A stretch of DNA of 64,000 nt, taken from contig NC_037597.1 in assembly GCF_003073045.1 (NCBI RefSeq), positions 637,501 to 701,500 of the forward strand, written 5' to 3'. The notes below the pieces were generated by a model. The model made no database searches, was not told the origin of the DNA, and saw nothing but the letters and a program-made list of their open reading frames with translations. The stretch comes from Pomacea canaliculata. Its lineage: Eukaryota > Mollusca > Gastropoda > Architaenioglossa > Ampullariidae. The translations under genes and the position numbers were made by a program. This document shows positions 11,947-23,400 of the stretch, in pieces; within the stretch, counting starts at the first letter, position 1, and every line of letters starts with the position of its first letter.

Positions 11947-13311
11947 CAAAAAGATATTGAATGTTTGGAACAAAGCCGCATAAATTTACTATGATGGTGT
12001 AATCAATATATAACATCCTACATTGTCAATTGGGGTTTGGTTGATATTATATATTAACACGTGTATGCTCATTGCAGCAGATAGTTATTGATATTTTTTC
12101 CTTATAAAAGATTGAAGCTATGTTAGTTTCTTAAAATAATTTAGCCTGTAACACATCTACAGACTTAATCTTCAAAGATGCAGTTATTATTTGTATGCTT
12201 CATTTGTAGTGGCATATTAATAATATACATGTAACACACAAGGTGTCGATTGAGTGATGTGTCGGATATATGCTGGCTTAACAATCTATCCATATTTTAG
12301 AGTCATCACATGCTCTCTAGTGAAAGCTAACGTAGGTATGCTGTGAGTCTCTAAGGATTAAAAACAGCTCCGCTTCATGTCTGCATCAATTATTTTCCCC
12401 ACCAAGCAAAATGCTAGGTGACTCAAAAGAAATGTTACAAATAACTGGTGTTTCACATTTTATATCATAGCATGTAAAAAATCCTATTTTTCTTCCACAC
12501 CGTATGTGTTGCAGACACCCACTTTTACTAGAAATAACAAAACTTTCATACAAACATATTTATGCAGGTACTAATATTTCTCTAAAAGACATCCAAAAAA
12601 AGAAATTTAATTTGCTATTCACACACTTTGGGTCATTTGTGTTACTTATTCAGATTTAGTGATTGTGCAATGTTCACTTAAAAAAAAATTCCATAAATGC
12701 TTGGTCCTTCAACTGATTATTATAAAATAAAGTAGATGACACAGGTAATCAGATTGTTGATTATTTTGAGTTCATGTGAGAAACCCATAAACCTAAATCT
12801 ACCACCATGTTGGCTATTGATATTACATTAACACAGTTTATTAACAAAAACGAGTCGATGACAACCCATGGCTTTTTTTAAACTAAAAAGCAATGGAGTT
12901 TAAATAGTCCACAACCATATTATTTATACAACTGCATGCAATGAATCTCAATTCCTGATTTTAAAAAAGGTGGGTTTAGGGGGGGGTCCCAAACCACTGA
13001 ACTGCATACTTATACTTCTACATCTGTACAAATGGAAACATTTGGAATATGCCACTTCTGCTAGCAAATGATTAATAGATTCTTTATGCACCAATTTTTT
13101 ACAGCAGTCATTCAAATTTCTAAAAAAAAAAATCACTAGATTTTTTGGCTGCTAAAGATTGTTAAGCCGTACCATCATCGCACTACTGCATCCTGATTTC
13201 ACATGGCTGGAATGGTTTGCAACTGAAAATTTGACAGCAATTAGTACTAACTCCTTACCACAGCAACTCCAAATGACTAATGTTACAAGAACCTATAAGT
13301 GTAAGTCTATT
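11947..13311. other. AT-rich stretch without coding signal, probably AP2S1 3' UTR and downstream DNA
   Basis: No conserved frame is visible on either strand. The likely minus-strand AP2S1 transcript would run into this region. A minus-strand AATAAA (TTTATT at 12837-12842) lies about 470 bases after the AP2S1 stop and could be its poly(A) signal. Confidence 0.4.
12837..12842 (-). terminator. Candidate AP2S1 poly(A) signal AATAAA
   Basis: TTTATT on the plus strand reads AATAAA on the minus strand, about 470 bases beyond the AP2S1 stop. Position is the only support, and other A-rich variants occur nearby. Confidence 0.3.
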
Positions 13312-16306
13312 TCATTCTAATATACAACATCAAGAGCGGTTAACACCTTTGTCTGATCTTGTTTCTCGTATTTCTCCCTCAGAACATTTCGATCACAACG
13401 CTGACACCTGAATGAAAAAAAAAAATGCGTATAACACGTTACGCTTAAGTAGCAAGGTGAACTAAACATACAAAGCATGCAACAGTGCACTGCTTACTAG
13501 CAAGTCTGGTCATGTGACATTTTATAACTGACTGGGACTTTTGTTTAATGCAAGGAGGATAGCTACAGATAAAGTGGAGTTTGCGAAGTCTTTATAGGTC
13601 TTAACTAATAAATTTGGAAGTAATCGACTAGTCCGTAACTATATAAACTTGAAGTACATGCTAGTCTCAATACACAGTTTGGAAGTATCCGGCTAAATTA
13701 CATAAGGTTTGGAAAAGTATGAATGTCTACGAAGCTGTTTTGCTGAAATATAGTTACCTTGCTAAAATTGAAGACAAGATCAAAGCTCACAACATTAGGG
13801 AAAAATTCATCAGAACCTCACAAAGATTATGAATTGGCCTCCAGTATGCCAAGTTGTTGTCACTTACATCAACGCAGATACAAATACAAGCCAGCATAAC
13901 GCGATACACAATTTTAACAGTTCCGGAACTGCAAACAATATTTGTGAAATGTTATGATCTAAGCAGACTCTAAGTAAAAAAAAATATCTGTAATACAGTT
14001 CTTGCCTGTATAAAATGGAATTAATTATTGTCAATTAAAAACGAAGCTCACAAGCGGAAGGAGACTTCTGTAAAAATCTCTAGGTCAAATAATCTGTTAT
14101 AATACAATAAATGAATCATTAAAAAATTTGTGATTGCAGATGTTTCACAAGTGATACGTTACTTCAAGTAATAACTTAACACAAAACAAACAATGATATA
14201 AGGAAAATGCCCAAAATAAAACAAAACTTAAGTTCCTATTTTAAAGTTAAAAAATAAAATATGATCTACTTCTCTTTTACAAAGAAGTACTAATTTCAAA
14301 CTGGACTAGAGCATATTATGGCACCAACTGAAAAATGCGTGATATTTTTAGGTAAAATATCTAGAAAATTGCAAGTCTTTAGAATGTATTTGCTAACATT
14401 TGCTTGATGCAAACTGTACTCTACAGTTTGTAGCTTGCATCGCGCACCGTTAACACAGCATGCACTTCCTCAATAATTTTGCTTCTCCTCATCGTCAAAG
14501 TGCATGTACACTTGCAAGAGCGGTCTTGCCAGCACGGTTCTGGGATAGGATGAACGATCTGCAATATATACATATATAAAGGCTATAGATGGTGACAGTG
14601 AACTGCCCATCCAGAAATTACTCACATAGTCTTCTTGGATCAAGTTTTAGTACACAGTTGTTACCACTGCTTACATATCTTATGAAACATCAGGAATAAA
14701 TAGCATTTCAGGCACAAATTCAGAGCCTATATGGTAGACAGAGACAGATATGACTCCTGCACACAAGTACAATATTAGGGAAAGTCAGGTCAACTTTAGC
14801 AAGACCTGGCTAAAGTTTAAACACACAAAAACCTATATCCCTATCATGGCTCACTACAGCAGTTCAGTAATGGCATACACTTAGGTACCTTTCCTTTTTC
14901 TTTAGTCTACTAGATCCACTCCCCTCTTTTCAATGCGGCTGATATTTAATCAGTTAAACACTAATTTTGATATGTCCTCCTCCCTCACCTCTGCTTCTAA
15001 GCCAACATGCGGTGGGTGGCAGGGGTAAGTGTGATAATTGTAATTGGACGAAAGTGTGTGTTAATATGTACAGTACTCCTTTGAGGTTTAAAAAAAAGAC
15101 CAAAGAATGTATGTGAAGAAAGTGTGAGAACATGTTTATCCTTTGTTTACATATGTATTATAACCCGTTCAGTCATGCATCTGTACCAAACTCAGTATTT
15201 CTTGGCTTATCAACCCACCCTCTTATAAAGTTTACAATTTATGTTCATTATAAATAAATAAATATATATATAAAAAAGATATCTGGGCTGCAAATGTTCC
15301 TGTCCACACAAGTCCAGTCATACAACGATCCTAATATTTTTGTGTTGGTGGAGTTCCTCTGGCTGTTCAATTGGGTTCTGAGAAGGCTTATTGAAAATCC
15401 AAAATGAGGTCCACAAACTATCAGAGGAGAGCATGCAGAATCCACTAAGGATAATAGTGTTAAGGCATTCATTCAAACTGTTTGCAGCTTTCAAAGATTG
15501 GAAAAGTCTCTTAAAAGTCAATGTACATGTTTCATCTTTTGACGCAATCGTACGCGGTACCTAACTGCGGTATCTCACCACCATCTGTCCAATACAAATG
15601 TGAGTGAGGGACACAGGGGAGAAGGCGCAAGAGCATAGGAAGGGCTTGTAACAACTGTATTCTCGAGGGCACGCTCATTATGCTGATACTGGAAACAGAA
15701 GGCGGATTACGAAATTAAGTGCTTGAGTTGAGTTGTATCAGTGACGAGATAACGAGTTCTTTTACAAAGCTGGAATTTTTATGCACATCGGAGTTCAAGG
15801 ACATTTGCTCACTCGCTTGACTTAATGACACGAACCATCGCATAAGTATCGTGCTTAAAATGTGAAAAATATTTTCGTATATACGTCATTTCCAGAGGAA
15901 AATACCTATTACACAGTACACATCTACACTATGTTTCATAGCCTGGGCATACAGCTAGTCTTCACAGTTTGTGCACTGTACTAACAAATCTATGAATGAA
16001 GGTGTAATGTCAAAGTACTTTTAAGTAAAATTTTTGCTTCTAAAAAATAAGTATAAATGGATGATTATTGCACCGACTTAAATGCAGCGTCGAGTACTAA
16101 TAAATCGTCCCAGACGTAGGGAACACATGCATATCATATCAGATAAGTCAGCAGATAAGCATCTCTAACGAGTACCCTATACATCTCTGAGTCTACGAAA
16201 TACTGCTAACACAGAAATTTGAAGAAGGATATACTTATTAAAAAAACTAATCATCATTTAAAACATAACGAAAAACACAAACCACAAAAAGCGGACAACT
16301 TACCAT
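13312..16306 (-). CDS. AP2S1: AP-2 complex subunit sigma (clathrin adaptor small chain), frame broken by many small indels
   Basis: Four minus-strand coding blocks are recognisable: 16304-16306 (ATG alone, followed by GTAAGT), 14420-14558, 13758-13928 and 13312-13407. They spell, in shifting frames, the AP-2 sigma sequence: RFIL.QNRAGKT, YMHFDDEEKQ, IEEVHAV, TVRDA, KIVYR, CICVDVSDNNLAY, then GEIRET and QTKVL near the end and LE before TGA. Known sigma subunits have 142 residues (429 nt with stop). The blocks here total about 409 nt, so roughly twenty bases are missing, mostly single bases from short runs. Splice acceptors are intact, as are the donors of the first and third blocks; the second block's donor has itself lost a G. 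Sigma is part of the AP-2 core that binds cargo dileucine signals in clathrin-mediated endocytosis at the plasma membrane. Intact splicing structure with scattered deletions argues for sequencing error rather than a processed pseudogene, but an intron-bearing duplicate pseudogene cannot be excluded. Confidence 0.85.
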
Positions 16307-17400
16307 TATTATCGACGCCTCCCACCATACGCATGCGCCCTGCCTCACAATTTTATGCGAATTAATTATTTGCGAACTTCTCAACATGAGAACGTACAGT
16401 TTGGGAATTGTATAATCTTCAGATGTTTATTCCAGTATTGTATGGTTTCGTGCACGCACACTCACAGACACTTCTGTTTGACTGTTGAACGCACTGTAAT
16501 GTCACGGTAAATCAAAGTTTACAAAAATACGATAATGTTTTTTACTTTATGGATACCTATGATGGCAGCGGAAGTCAGGGTATCTAGATGTAGAGGGCGG
16601 TAACTGCTGCTAGCAACGAGAAATCATGGCGCTGAACGCTGGGGTTGGTTGACGCATTATCAAGATACCTAACATATTAAGGTCATGTAGTAATTCTTAG
16701 CATGCCCTTGTAGCTTTTTTTAAATGTTGAATAATAAGACCATGACTACTTGCATTATTGTGGTAATGTCAAGAGTAATGGTTTCATGTGCGATGTCGAA
16801 AAGCAGAAGCAACACTTCTAAGAAGTATCTGTAAATTGATGCTTTTATCGACTGCTGTAGAGTTAATGATGTGAAATAACTGCTATAATTGCTATCAGAA
16901 ATCAAAACAGGTAAAGCTGGATGTTTTTCCAAAAGTTGTAGATCTTTTCTATGAATTTGATTAACAAATAAAAGTCTTTAGGCATACACATTGCAAGGAA
17001 AAGACGAAAAGAGGGGACGACTTAAATGCCATGAAATAGGTCCAGGCTTAGAACGGTTATAACACTACTACTACGTTTTCGAGGTAAAAGAATCGATCAC
17101 ATTCAACGACATACACTATCATAATATAGTGGAAATATATCTTGCTTTTATGAAATAACTTTGGACACCTAACTTTTAATCACACACTTGCATGAATATT
17201 GAAATACCCTCCCACAAACACCTCGACCCCCATGCACAATGAAAGCAGCTTTTAGAAAATATAACCGCCAGCCTGCATGATTCTAGTAAGAAATGGTATT
17301 CATGAAAGCAATGTAAATATTGCATATTATCATAAATGTTCATAGTTTGTCATGTTTCAGGTGACAGGATAACAAGAGATAGTGGAAAATCAGGGAAAAC
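16307..17400. promoter_or_regulatory. Head-to-head intergenic interval of AP2S1 and the M14 carboxypeptidase
   Basis: AP2S1 is transcribed leftward from here and the carboxypeptidase rightward. Just upstream of the AP2S1 ATG, at 16329-16339, ACGCATGCGCC resembles the NRF-1 site (GCGCATGCGC). Around 16560-16650 is a more GC-rich patch with GCGGAAGT (ETS-like) and a short ATG frame that stops after eight codons. Before the carboxypeptidase start, TTTCAG at 17355-17360 could be the acceptor of an intron in its 5' UTR. No protein-coding exon was found in the interval. Confidence 0.4.
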
Positions 17401-17415
17401 ATGAAAATAAAATGA
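17401..17415 (+). promoter_or_regulatory. Four-codon upstream ORF overlapping the carboxypeptidase start
   Basis: An out-of-frame ATG at 17401 gives a four-codon frame whose TGA at 17413-17415 overlaps the main ATG at 17412 in an ATGA arrangement. This could limit or redirect initiation. It matters only if the mature transcript includes 17401. Confidence 0.4.
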
Positions 17416-20400
17416 ACACCATGTCACAATGCTTGTGCTTAGTTTTTGTCTGTTTCTGGACTTTTTGGGGTACAATTTTGGCACTAGATGTACTTCCTCA
17501 AAAAGAAAAGTACCTACCAGACTACAACTTCTACCATAACATATCACAGACAGAAAAAGACTTAAAGAGCATTGCATTACTTTATCCTGACTTTGTACGC
17601 ATTGAATGGATGTATCGTTCAAGGAATGATGCACCTCAGCTCGTGACACACATAACAAATTTCTCCTTACCCTTTTTTGATGAATCTCCTAATGAAGGCT
17701 TAGGTTATAGAAAAATCCTGTCCCCAAAAGTTCTTGTTTTGTTTTCATATGGGGAGCATGCTAGAGAATTTTTTCCTGTAGAAAGCTGTTTTCACTTGCT
17801 GAAAAATCTCACAGATGGTCTGAAGGCAAAATTAGGCAGCTATGAAGAAACATTTACAAGGTCTGTTCTGAGGCGGTTTGATATATATGCCATTGTTATG
17901 GCTAATCCAGATGGGAGGAGTTATATAGAGTCATCACAGAACTTTTGTTGGCGTGGGACTAGCAGGGGTGTGGATTTAAATCGTAATTTTGATTGGCAGT
18001 TTGCTAAATCAGGCAGCTCCAATGATCCTGAAGATGAAGAATACAGAGGACCCTTACCTTTCTCAGGTAGTATAGCTAGTGGCTTTAGACAAATCTCTGT
18101 TGAAATATTGCATTTTGTTCTTGCCATCTTTTCCCTTTGTGTGTGTGTTTGTCGGGATGGGGTGTCGGATGCAAAAGCCTCTAATAAACTGCACTTTGCT
18201 ATTTTGAAGCAATGTTTCTTAAATTTAGAAGCCAAGGCAGAGAGATATTTAATATGCTATGTACTTTATGATCAGGGCTAGCATATGGAAGGCCATTATT
18301 TGTCAGTGTATTTTGATTTAAATTGCTTTGATTGCAGAGCCAGAATGCAATGTTTATATCCATTTAACAAGTTTAATGCACTTTGATGCATTCATTTCCT
18401 TTCATTCTGGAATCCGTCGTATCTACATGCCATTTGCAGGTGAAGTCTGTAAAGTTTTCTGAGAAAACCTTCATCATGAGTAACATATTTTAACAAATCA
18501 CAAAGAGCTGATGCAAAAATACAGATCTATAAACCAAATAAGCCCAAAACAATGAGGACTCAAATTCATCCTAAGGGGATTATTTCTCTTTTAACTTGAA
18601 ATTTATGCAGATTGCTAATTTCTATAAGTGTACTTTTGTAATTTAATTTTATACACTCTTTGAATGAATTTTTAAGCCAGATGCCCATCATTTTATCTAG
18701 AGTCCACTGCATATGTAACTGTGAAAAGAAAAACTTAGTTAACTATGTGTTTGTTGTGTAATGATATGCTGTGTATATTAAACTACAAGACCTTGATATG
18801 ATGCTTTAATCAGACATGTACAGCTTTTGAGCATAATACGCTGTTGAGCACCAACCAACCAACTTAGTCAGACATTTGAAACTTTGTTAGCAGCATTTTT
18901 CAGGAGATTGTAATGTAATGCAGCATATCAGAATTACAAGCAAAAAGGGTATTAGAGACAAATTATCGGGTAACATGATTCAGGATCAACCTCACGCAAT
19001 TGCTGCAAAAAAATATGAAGCATAAATGTTCTTGGAGTAATTGTAGTTTAATAACAAATAATAAACGCAAAATTTGTATAGTGCTAACTCACACTCATAA
19101 GGAGCATGCTTGTAGCGCTTAAGAAGAAGGAGACATGGACAACATACGAAGGCAGATTAAGACAAACAATCAACAAATAAACAACAGAAAAATAACAGTA
19201 CTGATGACGAATAAAAGACAAATATAAAAATGTTAAGAGGAACCAACCAACAAGGACAGAGTATCATGATTTTGCAAAAGGGAGACAAGTAGGGAAGTAG
19301 AAATAAGTGGAAAAGAGGGGAAGGGTGTGGAAAGGACTAGCATGGTGGGAAAGGTTGTTAGGAGTAATGTTTACAGAAGAGATGTGTTTTCAGTGCACGT
19401 GTAAAAGATTCAATAGTGGGTAGGTGGCAGATATTGGAAAGGAGAGAGTTCCATTGTTTCGCTGCACAGTAAAAAATCCTGTGACTGTGTGTTCTGGTGA
19501 AAGGAATAGGAGATGGTCGTCAGACGTAGATGCCTGGCTGGGACCTATGGGAAGAGAAATTCAAAGAAATACTCAGGAGCCAGCAAAGAACACAGCATGG
19601 ACAGTTTGTACTGGATGTGAGAGGGGATGGGTAACCAATGCAAGAAGTTTCAGTGATGTTATTGGAGAATGTGTAATTTTGCCTCAGATACTGCTTCTAA
19701 GACCATGAGGCGGATCCCTTATAACAACCATCACATGGAGATGCTAAGTACCAGACTTTCAAGTGTCACACAATATCGGTTCAAATTTGGGAAAGCATAT
19801 GATCTCAACTTGTACCCAGCAGATGGCACAATCTTTGACTACATGGCTGGAGTTCAACAGGTAGGTTTCTGATTGACATAATATGTCAACATCCTGGGAA
19901 TGAAATGAAAAAGAAATCTTATTTTTCATTCATCTATTTATAACTTTCAATTATTCATTAGATTTTATTAATTTTATTCATTCATCTATTTCTTTCATTT
20001 TCAGTATTTTTTGGTCATTGTTTTCTCCAGTCCCTACCTGTTCTTATTGTAACGGGAGGCTCCCCACACAAGATTTGATTCAAGAACACCACTTTTAGTA
20101 TTTACTTGGAAAAAATAATGGAACCATGTCACTTCTCACCCAGCAAAAAGAAACTATTCATTATAGATATCTTGAATTGAAAAATCCATGGCCAAAGCGT
20201 GGGGTGATGGTGTGGGCGCTGGCCATTGGTTTCAGCTGAGAGACAATGTAGTGAACCCCAGAGCTTAGCATCTCTCAGACATTCTTATTGTATTCAGACA
20301 TTGAGTGGAAACTGCACAGTCGGGCTTAAACGGTGGCCAGTAGTGACCACAAAGGGACGGTGTGAGGCCGGGTGGGTCTCTGGCGAGCGGACATCATCAT

Positions 20401-23400
20401 TCATCTTATTATTCTACCTTTTCGTCTACTCTTTTTTGTGTGTGAAGTCCCGTCTTTTTCTTCTTCTCATCCACCCATCATTCCCCTGTCCTACATCGTG
20501 TGATGTGTGGAGCGTGCAGACGGCGGACCAGAGGGTCGCTTTCTGTGCCGGACAGTTGGAGTGGGGCTCAGCGCGGGAGCATCGCGCAAGGCCACAGAGA
20601 GTGAAGGAAACAGTGCAGACAGACAAAGTGAAAACTTTCCTTCTAATTCTAACGCCAGGCTTAATGGCCTCAGTGGCGATACCCAGATCGCTCTGTCAGA
20701 ACTGTATCTCAGTGTGTGCGGGTGTTTTTGTTTTTTGGGTGTCGGGTGGTTCTTTGTATTTCTTTTGGGAATGTATTTGTATAGTTGGGTTTTTTTTTAG
20801 TTTACTATATTTTCTGTATTATTTGTTATTTGTACTGCTCATTTCGTCTTTGTTGTGGTCTTTGCTCATTAGTGGTTCGTTAGGAACGTTGTGTCCCATC
20901 GCTGGCTGAGTGAGTGGTCGTGTGGCTGTGCCGGCTGTTTGAGCGGTTGCGAGCGTGCATCCGGTGACTCTGGGGATTGTAGGATATAATCATGTAATTA
21001 TGTCTTTCTGTACTTTGCTTATGTCCAGATTCCGTTTTCTCTAGCAGTTGAGTTGTGGGGTAATGAGGAGCACACAGGGCTAAGCTGTTTTGATGAGTTC
21101 AATCCTCCTAGCCACAATTTACAGGTACAGCGTACGGTGTGGTACAACTCTCTCTCTCACATTTACATGCATACATGGACACTGTTAATGCGTTTTCACT
21201 CTCTTTGTCAGTGAATAAAGCTTACAGGTACAACATGTTGTATGGTACTGCTCTCTCTCATGTTTACATGCATTCATAAACATCGTATTTTCTCTCCCTT
21301 TGTCAGTGGATAAAGTTACAAAACAAAAAATTCAGTTTACAACCAGCCAATCCTTTTTACATCCATATTGCATTATTATGATGTCATGTCATTATCAAGT
21401 CTCTACATCATTATCAAGTAATTATGTTATGTCATCAGCATGTCATGTCATCATATTTCATTACCATGCTGCCATGTTGTGTTATCATCATGCTATCATA
21501 TTTGTACAGACTGAGGTGGAAGCCATACATCCACTTTACGTTGAACTTTTTTCCTACCTGGATTTTTGGAAACAACAGCAAACACAGAACGCTGATTCAC
21601 TTTATGTGGTAAGCAGCTTTATTTCTTGATACTGTAATGCGCATTGCGCTTCTAGCCATGCTGATGTGGACTTTGTATGCTCGTAACGCTAGACTCAGAT
21701 TCCTCAAGTTTGACTCACCTTAGTCAATACACTACACTCAACAAGAAATTGAGGATGGCAAAATGGGCAGTCGCCGCATGCTTTGGTCTATAATCCAATC
21801 GGCTTCATCTTCTGCCTAGGCACTTCACATCAGGAAGGCCAAGACGAGAACATATCCAGGCGCTGACTAGGCAATGACCACGACTTTGTCTTAAGAAGTC
21901 ACTGTTGAATCTTGATTTGTTCACTTTTCTCCTTCGGACACGGTCTAGTCGACGAATATAATTTTTTTCGTACAAGCTAGTCCACAGATGTGTATATATA
22001 TTTTACAGAATAACTCAACTCAGCTCACAGATATTCTTGAGGGCAAAGTCCAATTTACAGCTATATTCTTATCGTACAGTTCAGTACAAAAATCATCTGA
22101 AAGACATGTAACAGTACAACTTTTCAAGATAATATTATCTCCAAGTGCGTGAACAGACTAATACAAAGCAAAATCGGACAGAAAGCTTCAACATTCTCAC
22201 AAGATGTCTTCAGCTGCTCAGAAAAGTCATGTTTTTACAACGTCCTGTGGCTTTCAAGTTTAAAGTTAAAACTACATTTTTCCTGCTCTTCCTTGTCCAG
22301 TCCTGCTAATATGATCTGACTTCCTTTTCAGTGGGATGGATTTATCCCTGCCCTTCTTCACTAAGCCACCCACTTATCAATCTTTCTATCCTCACTCTTT
22401 CTCATCTTACCGACAACAATCAAGTAACACCGCACCGGCTACACCTTTGATGCATTGAAGCAGAAAACTGGTTTTCTACACTATAGGTAATCAAATCTCT
22501 ATCCCAAGTAGTGTCACCGCTGTACACAGCACTAACGAGACAGTGACAGTGAATTAAATTGATCTGAATTTTGATAAGAAAAAATGTATATTTAATTTCA
22601 ACTGACTCTACTTCGATATTTGTTTGTTAAAGGATTCAGTGTTCTTATTAACCAAGAACGCGATCGTGACATTAGCTAAGTTCCCTCGGGTTCAAAGTTC
22701 GTAAGTGTAAAAAATATTGAGCATAAAACAGTTGTCATAACCTAAAAGAAACATGCGCGTCCGTTTTGTTTTCCCTGAACTCAGCTGCAGTGTGTCCTAT
22801 GCAAAAGTGTGGAACTTCTTCCGCTCCGACTTAGGCTAGAGCAGGGATGCCCAACCTTTTTTGGCCTGCAGGCCATACACATTTCCGACATGCGTGTCAC
22901 GGGCCGCTTCACCGCAAAAATACAAAAAAAATAAAATAAAAATAGAGCAGATACCATTTTTATTAGAAACAAGTTGTACTTACCATTAATTATGTAGTAA
23001 TTAGTGGGATATTTAAAGTTGTTTTCCCGAAACCAACTTCTGAATGTCCGGCTGCATCGCAGAGACACCAAGTCGGAGCATTGAATCGAAATGTTCGTCT
23101 GTCGAAAAAAGATTGAGAGACGTCCCTACATAAGGATAAATATTTCTTCTTCCCTTTATTTCGGTTTGTTTTTTGTTTTTTTTAGATTTTTTTTTTATTG
23201 CTAACATGCCGATTTCCTGCACTGTGGGCAGAAGTTTCGCGGGCCGGATATGGCCCGCGGGCCGTAGGTTGGGCATCCCTGGGCTAGAGGATATAAAGGT
23301 GAGCCTGGCATGTGGTCCCATCCAGCCCCTTCCCATCCACCAACGCCGCCCCTTCTCCACCTTTATTCCCTCGTGCACTGTCCAAAATGGCGCTTTCCTG

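Noticed and set aside
17382..17411. Extended N-terminus of the carboxypeptidase starting at 17382
   Set aside because: The codon there is GTG; the first ATG in frame is 17412, which also gives a proper signal peptide.
18067..18281. Continuation of carboxypeptidase exon 1 to the stop at 18281
   Set aside because: The protein family match ends at PFS, and a GT donor at 18067 joins in phase to an exon encoding EPE...HSG; the rest is intron.
20226..20909. 227-codon plus-strand frame in the carboxypeptidase intron
   Set aside because: It begins with TTG, not ATG, its Phe/Leu richness follows from T-rich DNA, and no motif is recognisable.
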